From Nemopilema nomurai (lineage: Eukaryota > Cnidaria > Scyphozoa > Rhizostomeae > Rhizostomatidae), in assembly GCA_003864495.1 (NCBI GenBank), contig ML133495.1, positions 3,107,231-3,171,230 on the forward strand: DNA of 64,000 nt. Direction: 5' to 3'. The position numbers and the translations under genes are program-made. The notes below the pieces were generated by a model. The model was not told where the DNA came from. It saw nothing but the letters and a program-made list of their open reading frames with translations, and searched no databases. How positions within the stretch are numbered: the first letter of the stretch is position 1; the number at the start of each line of letters is the position of its first letter. Positions 11,814 to 22,269 of this stretch are shown piece by piece.

Positions 11814-14800
11814 CCAGAAAAATCGACAGCTCCAATATAATAAGTGAAATTAACTGTAAAGAAAAACCTTGTCTTGTGTTGGTAAGTTATGAAAATTGCA
11901 GTCTGAGGAAGGTTATAACTTTTCTGGACTCTGGACAAGCGTCAAATGAAGATTTGCTATTGCGCCAACAATAATCCTGCTGTTATTCGTCTTAAGACAT
12001 CCTTTCGAAAGGAAATGCTTTTGGAAGTTATAGAGTGGGAAACACTGGAAGGACACTGGAGATAAGAGAACTTTTAGAAAATGGGGCTTTCCTTTTGGAA
12101 ATAGCCGTTGAAGTTGTTGAAAATAGCCGACTGGTCCAACTACCCACCAGCCATGGGCCAGTGGACCCCATCCAAAGGTGCCCTCTTTCTTTAGAAGGTC
12201 AATTTTAATGCTAATTAATATATCACTTTTGTTACATATGCTATATTGAGAAAAAATCAGACTATGGTAGAAAATTCTCAATTGAGCACATCATTTTTTT
12301 CTGGCACTGTAAATTTTGCCACTGATTGTGGCTATTACCTTTCTTATCCAAATCCTAGTCTATGTCTTCATCTGATAATCTAAACTTTAACATAAGTGGG
12401 TGAATGACTGATATCGGCTTGTTGTCTCTGGAGCCTCTGCAAAACCAGTCAAGTAGTTCGTTGGAGCTTCCAACCTTCAATTTCAAGTTCCCCAATCACT
12501 TCTAGATAAATTATGATTCATTTCTGTGCAATTAGGCATTTGTTCTGCCAAAAATTTATCCATCTTAAAGAATCACCATAATTGATCACTCATGAAAAAA
12601 ATTTGAGCACTTAAATGTTCCGAAATTAAAACAAAATGTTTGGAGAAAGTCGGCACATTTATTAAAAGGCATTAGTGAAGGGTTTTACCTTCTAACGGCT
12701 CCAGAGAACAACGCGTAGGTTTGCAATCTTAACTTTTGGGCTGTCTGCATACCTAACGCCTAAAATGATTCCTTGGATTGAGGTTGCAGACTTTCTCTTG
12801 TATGGAGACTGCATCAAAGCCATACATGTTCGCGTACAGTTTGCATGTTTGCACATTAAGGCCTTACGTATTGGCCATACACGTTTTAGTTTGCAACTAT
12901 GGATGAGAGGTGACGGCCATGCATTCAAACTGAGACTACATTCTTTAGATTTTCTTCGCATTTTGAGGTTTACGATAGTCTCTAGAATATCTTTCAGTTC
13001 CTCCCCCTCTGAACGATTTCAAATCTGCTTATCTCAGTTCTGCTCTGTCTCTCGTGCATGTCTTAAAGCTACTGGCATTTGGTTTAATAATCACACTACA
13101 AATGGCCGGCAAACTTGTCCTTCTTCAGAGTTTTCTCACAAAACTTTTCAACTACTTTACCGACTTTCCAATCCCAAGGACAGCAAAACCGAATGAATGC
13201 ATTAAGCCGATGTCATCCAAATCCACTCTGCTTCTTTCATACATGGGCCCCACAAAAATTGAGGAGATTGGTGTGCAGCACTTGTCCAATTGGCCTGTTT
13301 GTCAACGTAACCTTGCAGTGCTCTACCACAATAAGGTGGTAGTTGCTTGCCCGTGGTGGTAGCAGTGCCTTTTTTAAAACAGAGGCTCCATAATGGATGG
13401 GGTAGCCTTTAAAGAACGAACACTAGAAGGCGACTTTGGAATTCAAATGACCTCATCCGCACTTCAAAAGCAAAAAAGCTGCCACTGGCAAGGTTTTGTG
13501 ACCAAGAATTTCAATGTAAAAATTCAATAAAACAGTTGAACAGGAAATGAATGCCAAAGAGCGACTAGAAAGTGCTTGATCTGTAGGAAACCGAACTGTA
13601 CAAAATTTAAAATAAATGGCAAATATATCGCAGTAGCAAATGGTTAACAAAGCCGTGGGGTGTCACGCGCTGTTCCCACCCTAAATGTCTAATAATGTAA
13701 ATGTCGTGCTTCACTTAGTTTTACAAAAGCCATTTTGAATTAAACCGTTTAATTTATATTGACTACGCAGCATACATTGTGAATTTTATTTTAACTTCAA
13801 ACTATGAAATCCTTTACCAATAATGTAATCAAACCTGATCGTGTTGATTTTAATTATAAGACATATTTAAGAGCCATGTGAGCATTTGATTAAGCTATGT
13901 GATTGTAATCGACTGGATTATAATGACACTTCATTTTTAGGAAAAAATTGTTGTCTACATTCTTGTCATTTGTCATTTTTCATTTGTCTATTGTTTAAGA
14001 CAGACATTGTACTATCTTTTAACATTCGCTGCTATATTATGCAACCATTTTGGTAAACGTTTTCAAAACGAGGCTACCTCGTGTGTTGGATGAATAATGG
14101 TATAACTGGGAAAGGATGGTGCACCTTTGAAATTCAGACACTAAAGAAAAAATTGAGTTTCAACTGTATTTTTTGACGACGTAATTAAATTGGGAAAATA
14201 CAAATTGTGACATTTTAACCACCCTACCATGACTACTGGAGTCAAGCAGAAGAATGACTAGTTTTCTTCGCATTTTGTACGCATTTCAGACTATTGTTCA
14301 CTTCTTGCACATAAAAAACCTTTTTCAAATAGCATTTAGTAGTCCAGATGTGATTTCATCGTTGACATTATTGTAGAAATAAGTAGGGGAATTCGAGACA
14401 AAGAATCGGAAACAACATTCACTAATTTCAAATTATACTTTGGTTCACTTGCCCTACAGAAAAATATGGAACAAATGACATGCGACCTTAGGTTACTACC
14501 AGCTAGGAGACCAACAATTTGGACCTTTGCAGATGCAGCCTTGTTGAAAGGGAAATGTGTTCAACCAAAACTTCATGGGTCCATGCTCAGAGTCCCATCT
14601 TTTAGTGCCCGAAACTGAGGCCCTTTTTGCTTGAAAATTGACGAAAACCCAACACTCATAGGGCTTGCCAAGGGTCTGATGACATTTGCAAGACCAACTA
14701 GCCTGTGGATACTTTCGAAATAAGGTACTTATCCAAGTTCCAGAATTTATTGTCCCCCCTAAAATTTGGTCTTTCTGGAGGAAAACATTGTAGAATATTG

Positions 14801-17020
14801 GTGCAAGGTTGTTACATTGATCCACCTTTGAGATTAATAGAAGCAACAGCAGTCACATGACTAACTTAGACCTTCACAATCCTTTCTTAAATCTTGAAGG
14901 GCTTTTAATGCCATAATATTTTGTCAGGCTTTTAGCAGTTCCTCTGACCTTGCGATCTACTAATATAAAAACTTTAACATTTAACCGTAGACAACCAGTT
15001 CATAAGGGCTGATTTTGATGATATAATGATTGTCTAGATTGACTCATTTTCCTTAGCAACAGAATTACGATCAGCATTCGTCATCTCCTTCTTTTTTATC
15101 GTTGTAACTGAATCGAATATACTTTAGAATAAGGGTAGTCAGATAGTCTCATTTGTAATGACCATTATTCAAACATTGTTATCTCCTCCATTGTGTTAGT
15201 GTCCTTATCACATTCAATTGTCTTCGTGTCCACAGTAACGTAATCAACAACATGTCTTCTTGTTTTATGTGCAAATGCTTAGTTTTGTAATCAGTCAGTA
15301 AGTTCATCAAGACACAAGGGTCACAGAACATCGCCTCTTACTGGCTCCGTGTTTTCTGCACGTTAAAAACGATAAAAACGATAACAAGACCATAAAAACG
15401 ACAGCACAATAATTATAGGAATAAATAACATCCACTCGCGTTCCTATATATTAACACCGCTGTGGTTTGACATTTGGGGACTACTGCTTGCCTATTCTAC
15501 CAGTACATTCTAGTACAGTAAATTGATTTATGCATTTTATTTAGAGCATGTTGAAAACCGTCTTCTGGTTCTTGTTATAAAAAACACATAGTGGCATGAA
15601 TGCAAAAATCAAATTTTCATAATATCCCCAGGCCCGTTGGAACTTGGGGGTGGAATGAAGTTGAAAGGAATACAATGGGAAGCCCAACCGTCCGATGTGA
15701 GTTTCATTCCGTTGGCACAGATCCCATTACAGGATCCCGCAACAGAAGGAAAGAATCTAAAAGCCTATTAGAAACAACCATTCATCTGCAGATCTTCCGT
15801 TTTCACGCGGCCATTTTTAATGGTGGCGAAAGGAACTGAGCCCCTATAATTTGATGAAAAGTACGGGGTTATTTAAAGATATTCAGGGCTGAATTTTAAC
15901 GTGTAAAATGATGAGTTATCGTGAAATATTCCTTATCTTTCCATTTCCGTTTGAAATTTAACAATTCGTTGATTTTTGGGATGTTTCTAGTGTATTTAGT
16001 ACCGACGGCTGCTGCGCGGTGCGTTTCACATGTTCATATAGTGTTTGTAGACACCCTGTTACAACCCGATAAAGATATTACCAACTATTTTGATTTCATT
16101 TGCTGCAGAATAGACTCTGGAGATGACATTGTTTATGTTATCCTTATTAAAGAAGCGAACTTTCTGACTATAGGGCAGCAATGTGACAGAATAGGCCTAA
16201 AATGAAAATTGACAGTTCAAAGTAGTTGTCACATTTCAAAGTTCATCGTACTCTAGTGATTTAAAATGAATGAATTAAACAGGCTTCTTCAGAAAGTCAG
16301 ACATTTGCATTGCAACATTTTTCTAAATTCATGAAAGTGCGCCGCAGCAACTGTCAGCCATAAAATTACTTGAAATGAATGAACGAATCTTATCATAACT
16401 AACTTCCAACGGCGCTTCATCATATCATTGCTAACTTCCAAATCGAACGTGAAACGAGGCTGCTCATGTGGCCTATTCGCATTCCCTTTTCACGTTGTCA
16501 CATTTCCACATGGGTAGTCCACGAAAATGACAAACATCCAGTAGCCGATTTACACGCATTTTTATAAGCAAGTTTGGCTGATGCTCAGTACTGAAAATTC
16601 CTTTACTGCCGACCATCTTTTAGTACTTGGAATTATTTAACAATTCCTTACTTTTACTTTTTATTTTACTGTTATTAAACAATTTTCTGGTTACAGAAAC
16701 TGATTTGGTCATTGTTTAGTGTTGACAATGAATAGACCTATCTCATACATATTCCTCTGCTATTAAGAGGTGGTGTATGATTCATATTTCCTGTTTACTG
16801 CACAGAATTTATCTTTCCAAAATTTCTTAGCAGTCTGTCATCCAAGTTTTCGTGCCGAGTACTGCCTTGCAAAAAAATTCGTGTAGTCATTGCCTCAATG
16901 AAGCGCTTTCCACATGCATAAAAAGGCGCTTCTTTGACTGCAGCTTTCACATCGTATTCACTCGAGTGAGCGCTACCCCGGTATATGCACCAGCTTTTTG
17001 TAAATGCGCCGCCCGTGTGA
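11814..17020. other. Intergenic sequence with no supported gene
   Basis: Open frames at 12692-13362, 14496-14846, 15600-15839 and 15921-16205 were inspected on both strands. None shows a recognisable domain, conserved motif or convincing splice context. The frame at 15921 begins with a signal-like hydrophobic stretch but then lacks a recognisable mature domain. Confidence 0.45.
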
Positions 17021-17860
17021 GCGCCGCCGTTGAATTAGCGCCGCCGTTGAATTAGCGCCACCGTTGAATTAGCGTCGCCGTTGAATAAGTGTAATAGTGC
17101 TAGTTTGGATTTCGTTTGTTTTGCATCCTGTAACCTTAGTAATTTTATCACTATTCGCACATTCGATTGTTTATAATTCCTTTTGTTTTCTAATTGCACC
17201 TTTAGATTCATTAACTGTTTCTTTTGGGACTTTTAGTATCATTATTCAGTTTATGTAATTAATCTTGGGAGTAATATATTCTGTATTCACTATTATTATG
17301 TAAATTTACGTTGCTATGTAGCATAACAATAAGTTCTTGTTCAGTTATATTCTGGGCGTGTTACATTGAGAGTTAGTTTTTGAGTTCGTTGAAGTTGGAG
17401 TTCAGTTGAAGTTGGAAATGGAATTCGGTTAAGAGCGATTAGGTTAAGTTTTGATATTTTGTATATTTAGGTTCTCGACGTTTTATGTGGCAAGATGCTT
17501 GTGAAAGATCTTGTCGGCATAAATTATGGATTTATAGGATACGTATTGATATTTATGGAATCGCGCGTGACGATTTAGACTATTGTGGATTATTTGATGT
17601 ATTTGAGAGGACAGTGCTTGAGAAGACTGTGCCTGACATTAAGAGAACGAATCGACGTTACGGGACAACCGTAGAGATAGTTTGATCTGAAGAAAGACGT
17701 TTCAACATTATCGTTGTGTCTATTTGTTTCTTTTCTTATGGACGGAAGAACCATTTAGTCTCGAAGATAACGATAGGGTGTTTCCATTCATTTGGCAAAA
17801 TAACCCTATTACATAAGCGCCGCCGTTGAATAAGCGCCGCCGTTGAATAAGCGCCGCGTC
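17021..17860. repeat. 17-bp minisatellite interrupted by an insertion
   Basis: Units of GCGCCGCCGTTGAATTA occur at 17021, 17038, 17055 and 17072 and resume at 17817, 17834 and 17851 after an insertion of 724 bases. The unit is CpG-rich, in contrast with its AT-rich surroundings. A degenerate copy lies just upstream (near 17007). Confidence 0.9.
17090..17813. mobile_element. Probable solo LTR (724 bp) inside the minisatellite
   Basis: The insertion starts TGTAATAG and ends CTATTACA, an 8-base terminal inverted repeat of the TG...CA type found in LTR retrotransposons. It is flanked by TAAG on both sides (17086-17089 and 17814-17817), a 4-base target-site duplication. It has no coding capacity. 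A solo LTR of a Ty3-like element is the simplest reading. A non-autonomous DNA element with short inverted ends is the alternative. Confidence 0.6.
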
Positions 17861-18230
17861 CAAAGTACCGGAAATAAAAGAGCGATGAAGTTTTCATAGC
17901 TTCGAAACCTATTTGCAAAATCCATTTGAAGAAAGGCGAAGAAAATTCCCAAAGTGTGAATGGTTCTTAGTTTTTCTCGGTTAAAAATAAAACTTCTAAG
18001 AATTTATCAATTTAATGTTTTTGAAATCAGAAGTTGGAAGACTGAAAATGAGCCACTATCGCAATTCTAGAGCCATTTCAGACTGGGTCCTTGGAATTCA
18101 TTCAAGCGACAACGAGAGACCGAATTGAGCTTGCATTTGTAAAAGAGTGATAAGTTCAAACTTAATGAAGACTTAAAGTCATTTTGAATTTCCTTTATGC
18201 AAGATTTTGAATTTCCTTTATAATTGCTAG
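17861..18230. other. Spacer with no gene
   Basis: The only structure is a direct repeat of ATTTTGAATTTCCTTTAT at 18181 and 18204. Its TTTCCTTTATGC part recurs near 19080 after the Penelope-like element, so it may belong to that element. Confidence 0.5.
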
Positions 18231-18448
18231 AAAAAGCGGAACTATTATCAACAAAAAATTGCCAGTTTCATCTCTGACAAGCATTTTGGACCTGAAAAGT
18301 GCCCTGTTTACCTCAAATTACCTTGGATTGGTGATGTTTCGCTAAAATTTGAAAATCAGATAAAAAAAGCCATCAATTGCTGCTATTCAGCTGTGAATTC
18401 TCGTGTGGTCTACAGTGCTAAGACCATGTTTCCCTCCACCCAAAAGGA

Positions 18449-18838
18449 TTGCGTTCCTGCCCTCAAAAAAGTTTAGTCGTTTACGAATTTTGTTGCCGAT
18501 GTGAAGCTCGGTATGTAGGACGCACTACTCAAAGATTGGAGGATAGAATAAAGCAGCATGTTCCCACGAGCATAAGGACCAAAACGTTTGCAGAAAGAGA
18601 GCAGCCGCGTCGAAATTGTAAAAGACGCAATGCCCAAATTAATTGCGATTCGGCTATAGGACAACATCTTTTAGAGAATCCAGATTGCGCCAAAACATAC
18701 AGTGACGACAATTTTCGTATAATTGGGCAAGCTAGGTCGTCCTTGCACCTAGGTGTTTTGGAGTCTGTCTATATTTCAATGGAAAATCCCAATTTTTGTA
18801 GACAGAAAGAGTTCGTCTTTTCCCTTGGGCTCTTCTAA
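18449..18838 (+). pseudogene. GIY-YIG endonuclease domain of a Penelope-like element
   Basis: The frame contains the GIY-YIG features SLVVYEFCCRC and ARYVGRTTQRLEDRIKQH, a Cys pair that with later His/Cys residues fits the zinc-binding insertion of Penelope-type nucleases, and the closing Glu region VLESVYISMENPNFCRQKEF ending VFSLGLF. In Penelope-like elements this nuclease nicks target DNA to prime reverse transcription. The domain itself looks intact, but it is separated from the upstream linker by a frameshift near 18470, so no functional protein can be made. The ATG at 18449 is incidental. Confidence 0.85.
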
Positions 18839-18965
18839 AGTTAGGTGTTAAGTAACGCAGATTGGTCAATTACAACCAATCACGCGCTTTGCTTATCACC
18901 CTCTAGTGTTTTCGATCCGCATCTGGCTATTTATTCGGTCAGTTTTTGGTTATCTTCCGACGTTT

Positions 18966-19012
18966 GCATACACTGAGGAGTGTCGGACGAAAAAAAGTAC
19001 TTTTAAGTATGC
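18966..19012 (+). ncRNA. Hammerhead-ribozyme-like motif in the Penelope terminal repeat
   Basis: The order is stem I GCATACA, core CTGAGGA (18973-18979), short stem II GTGTCGGAC, core GAAA (18989-18992), an A-run/GTAC/T-run stem III, a TA cleavage-type site near 19004-19005, and the return strand AGTATGC (19006-19012), which pairs with stem I except for one A-A mismatch. CUGANGA plus GAAA plus UH is the conserved hammerhead core, and hammerheads are known in Penelope-like terminal repeats. Stem II is short and imperfect. Activity is not proven. Confidence 0.65.
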
Positions 19013-19100
19013 ATCAAATAGTTCCGCTTTCTCTAGCAATTGTAAAGTTTTGTACCACAAAGCACTTGTTCACAAATTTCCTTTATGCTAGATTCCTGAT

Positions 19101-19682
19101 ATCTCCCAAAATATACGATAGATTCATAACTTTTTAGTCCACTCACCCATAACGATTTGAGTTTCGCTACCTGTTTGAAAGTCTTCCTGTTTTTGGCTTT
19201 AACTGGATCAAATATGTTCCAATACAAAGTAAGTCAAGCAAGTCGTATTAAAATAGCTGAAACCCCGCAAGTGTTATAAATTTGGGGCACATTTGCCAGT
19301 TTGAACCATTCTGATTCCGGCAATCCTGAAATAGAGACAGAAATTGGACACACAGAAAAGGTAATGTCATAGCACAGCCCAGAGTAAACTTTATTTCATT
19401 ATGGTGTTTGACTTTTCTTAGCACGTTTGTGCCTGATGGCGCTGATGTGCGACACACGATTGGGATCCATTTACCTTTCATGTTTGAATCGGCATCTTGA
19501 AGGAAGCAACTAATAGATAAGTTTGCGTTTTAATCAACGTCAGGACGATGGTGAGAAATTTAGCAATCTGTTTACGAAGTCTGCAAACGCCCTTTAAGCA
19601 TTTGCTCCACTGCTTGGTCTCCTGAAACTTCTCAGATTGATTTGTTGCCGCTTAATTCAATCGATACTCTTTTTGATGGCAG
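19101..19682. other. Spacer upstream of the cationic peptide gene
   Basis: No gene was seen. The stretch should hold the promoter and probably a 5' non-coding exon of the downstream gene, because ACTCTTTTTGATGGCAG at 19666-19682 looks like a splice acceptor 6 bases before its ATG. No clear TATA box or first exon could be picked out. Confidence 0.4.
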
Positions 19683-19688
19683 AACGAC

Positions 19689-19961
19689 ATGAAGCTGATT
19701 GTGCTTATTGGTGTTTGCCTGGCCATTGCCTACGTCACGGCATCAGAGGAGAGGGATGCAGAGAGCATGGCGGACCACGATGATGACGAATCCGAAGAGC
19801 AGTTTGAGATGAGCAGTGACAATGACGAGATGGAGCCAAATGAAGGAGAAGCAGATGAGCAACAGAAGAAATCACCAATATGGTGGACCCGAAGAAGATA
19901 TGTAGCACAACCTGCCTACTACACCCGCCGCCGTCGTCATGGTTACTACAAGCGCTACTGA
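19689..19961 (+). CDS. Secreted precursor with acidic pro-region and cationic Arg/Tyr/Trp-rich tail
   Basis: The 90-residue product has three parts. Residues 1-19 are a signal peptide (MKLIVLIGVCLAIAYVTAS), with likely cleavage after the VTA. Residues 20-59 are dense in Asp/Glu (for example ADHDDDESEEQFE). The last 31 residues begin at KK and are strongly basic and aromatic, with IWWTRRRYVAQ and YYTRRRRHGYYKRY. There are no cysteines in the mature part. Signal, acidic pro-part and cationic tail is the layout of linear antimicrobial peptide precursors such as the Hydra arminins, whose active part is also about 31 residues. No sequence identity to arminins is claimed. A matrix or mucus protein is possible. 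The coding region sits in one exon that probably begins at 19683. Confidence 0.7.
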   Translation: MKLIVLIGVCLAIAYVTASEERDAESMADHDDDESEEQFEMSSDNDEMEPNEGEADEQQKKSPIWWTRRRYVAQPAYYTRRRRHGYYKRY

Positions 19962-20489
19962 TTGCCTGTCTTGTATACCACGAACAGTGTTAGTTATGTA
20001 GTCAAATCAGCACTTTTTATACCATTATTTGAATGTTCGAAACTGGCTTTTTGTTCTTATCTCCCGCTCACAACCTATTGACTTTCGGTGAATATTGGAT
20101 TTAACTCGGATTAAATAGTCTATAAATCAGCCATCGCTTTACAGAGAGATCGACTGTAAACGAAAAGTCACAAATTTACTTGACGTTGTATGTATGCAAA
20201 TAAGACAATACAAATCGCTGGCCCTGGGCTAGTAGTACCATAAATGAATTTGAAACCCAAAAAGAACAAATTAGTAGAATAGTTTTTCACAGCCAAGATT
20301 TACGCAGAAAGACATGCAATTCCTAAGTTAAGTAGCCTAGTGAAAAGATATGTGCTTTAGGATAAAAACGAACTGGTTTTACTTCTAAGTAGAGAATCCA
20401 ACTACGCCTCCGACGCACACGAAAGAATCTGTCTGCAATTGTAATGGGTGTACATGAGTACAGAAACAGGGCTACGCAACGAGAAGGAT
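19962..20489. other. 3' untranslated region and spacer
   Basis: The 3' untranslated region of the cationic peptide gene lies here. An ATTAAA at 20110-20115 is a plausible poly(A) signal. Nothing else was seen. Confidence 0.4.
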
Positions 20490-21052
20490 TACACTCTGGA
20501 AGTGCATATGGAAACCGCCCTAAAAACTTCATTTGAATAAACAATGGCTTCCATACAGAAACCAAGTTCAACCCATTCCTCTAATCCAGTCGATTTCGCT
20601 GAATGTAAATCCTTTTGATTAGCTCTGAAACAACAAGGATTGAGAAAAAGCAGGGTTACGATGGCAGAAGCGTGCCCAAAGGAAGGAGGATAGTTGAAAA
20701 TGGAACTTCTGCGAAGATGGAGAGGGAGACAACCAAAGAGAAGGTATATGGTTGCAAGAAAGGAAACATAAGGTAGCTGGGTGAGAAGACAGGGAAACAC
20801 AGCACCGGCTGAGGCGAAGAAGGTTATTCGTATGCAAACATTCGCCGTTGCAAGAAATAGCAGAACCATAATTCTTGCATATTTAAAGGAGTTAGGCTTG
20901 GTTTCGTAGTACTTTGATTTGGCTACACTGTCCAAAACACAACAATAACGCTTTTCGCGTTCGAATCGAGATCGAAAGCTGAGCACAGATGAAAGATTCG
21001 AAAGCGAGCCCAACTTTATCCTACGTTTTCGGGTCACAATGGTAAATGACAA
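20489..21052 (-). other. 187-codon hydrophobic open frame, uncertain
   Basis: The minus-strand frame carries several hydrophobic stretches (IMVLLFLATANVCIR, LPYVSFLATIYLLFGCLPL, SAIVTLLFLNPCCF). The last resembles an NPxxY-type end of helix 7 in rhodopsin-like receptors, which are abundant as single-exon genes in cnidarians. Other receptor landmarks (DRY, CWxP) are missing and the downstream part is not receptor-like. It could be a decayed receptor fragment or a chance open frame. No reliable product can be named. Confidence 0.2.
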
Positions 21053-21090
21053 TGGCGAAATATAGAAACGGCAAGAAAAAGCGGAACTAG

Positions 21091-21125
21091 TTCGACATAC
21101 TTAAAGTACTTTTTCGTCCGATAAA
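21091..21125 (-). ncRNA. Truncated hammerhead-like motif (3' half)
   Basis: On the minus strand the sequence reads TCGGACGAAAAAGTACTTTA followed by AGTATG. It matches the 3' half of the motifs at 18966-19012 and 28207-28372, and is followed by the shared tail GTTCCGCTTT. The CTGAGGA half is lost, so this is a decayed relic of the same repeat family. Confidence 0.55.
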
Positions 21126-21439
21126 TTTTTTACCGCAAAGAGTGTGTTCACAAATAAAGAAGCTCTCAAACATTTATCGACCGATTGGATTATTTATTTC
21201 TCTCATAGACTCATTAGGAACTAGTCCTGTATTTTTCCTCGTGCCTATTGTTGAGAGAAATGAACGACTTGGTCACTTGGTCTAGATTCTAGAGCATGCA
21301 TTTGTACGTAATTGTCGCTGTTAAAGCCTAATTAATGGCTATCTTTAAAACGCGGGATTTGGAATCGCCAAAACGAAACATGAAATACGGAATAAGGGAA
21401 CTTTCTGTCACAATATCATTTATCGATGTTGATGGACAG

Positions 21440-21454
21440 CAGGGGCGGATCCAG
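21440..21454 (+). repeat. Transposon-end sequence CAGGGGCGGATCCAG, copy 1
   Basis: This 15-base sequence matches the left-end type of many animal hAT-like DNA transposons. The same sequence recurs at 22081. No matching right end was found, so it marks a truncated or decayed element. Confidence 0.5.
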
Positions 21455-22080
21455 TAGGGTGCCTACGCACCCCTCAGATTTCGCAGACATATCTTTTCAG
21501 CAATTTGGGGCACAGCCTCTTCAATCCTGAGTACTACGCACAACAACCTGAAAGTTTAGCATCCGCTTCAGTGTCCCGTCTTACAAGGGGGAGTTGAAGA
21601 ATATGATATATCCTTAACTCATTAGCTAAATTTTAGGCCAATTCCATTAAGGTATGTTCCACAAGTGAGTAGGTGTAGCACAAGTTACAACTAACCGATA
21701 AGTATGCTACTGACAAAGGTTAGCACAGATAAGGAAAGTTAACAAAATTTAAAAACATTTAAAAACATTTTAAAGTTTCACATAAATTGTGCGACAACTT
21801 ATGCCATGCTTTGTTATGCATCGTTTTGCTTGCAGGAAACACTCTCGCACCTCACATCCTCTGGTATTATTTTAATATGCCGCATCTTATGTGACTCAAC
21901 CTAACGTAAACGCACCTCACGTCTCTCTCTATTTATATCTCAACATGTTTTCCGCCGTAGTAGACATTAAAGATTATAATTATCCGTACAAGTATAATTA
22001 TAAGTATCCATATCTATTATACGTACAAGCATATATATGTCGCCTTGAATATTAGAGTTAGTATTATTGTCAGCACCGCG
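21455..22080. other. Probable non-autonomous transposon remnant, no gene
   Basis: The stretch begins with a small inverted repeat (GGGTGCCTACGCACCCC) after the transposon end and then becomes plain AT-rich DNA. No coding frame was seen. Confidence 0.35.
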
Positions 22081-22095
22081 CAGGGGCGGATCCAG
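22081..22095 (+). repeat. Transposon-end sequence CAGGGGCGGATCCAG, copy 2
   Basis: Identical to the end at 21440 and in the same orientation. It is followed by a G-rich stretch common at hAT-like ends. Confidence 0.5.
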
Positions 22096-22195
22096 CGTTT
22101 GAGTTTGGGGAGGGCCATTTCAGAAAGAAAGGGGGACTGGAAAAATTTTCGTAGACACGCCTTTTTTCTACCAAAAATACTTCATAACAAACTTA

Positions 22196-22269
22196 ACTCT
22201 CTCTCTCTCTTTCTCTCTCGCTCTCTCTCGCTCTCTCTCTCTCTTTCTCTCGCTCTCTCTCTCTCTCTT
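22196..22269. repeat. (CT)n microsatellite
   Basis: A CT/TC dinucleotide array of about 74 bases with interspersed TTTC and CG interruptions. Confidence 0.95.

Larger units (their letters stand above)
18231..19100 (+). mobile_element. Penelope-like retroelement, 3' remnant
   Basis: The remnant contains the end of a Penelope-like coding region and its downstream terminal repeat. From about 18255 a frame reads ISDKHFGPEKCPVYLKLPWI and then SAVNSRVVYSAKTMFPSTQK, the conserved linker before the GIY-YIG domain in Penelope-like polymerases. It hits a stop at 18475 because an A-run (18465-18470) shifts the frame. The endonuclease continues in another frame to 18838. About 130 bases later comes a hammerhead-like motif, as in the pLTR of this class. 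The reverse-transcriptase core is absent, so the copy is 5'-truncated and dead. Confidence 0.8.

Noticed and set aside
11518..11938. Minus-strand open frames of 105 and 125 codons
   Set aside because: They are produced by the stop-free 10-base satellite and encode only LRYSALLCAT repeats.
12692..13362. Overlapping frames of 89-143 codons on both strands
   Set aside because: No domain, no signal, no splice context and no similarity that I recognise.
14496..14846. 116-codon minus-strand frame with several Cys and Trp
   Set aside because: The Cys spacing matches no known secreted family and the start lacks a signal peptide.
15921..16205. 94-codon frame with a hydrophobic N-terminal stretch
   Set aside because: The signal-like stretch is preceded by a long polar region and no mature domain follows.
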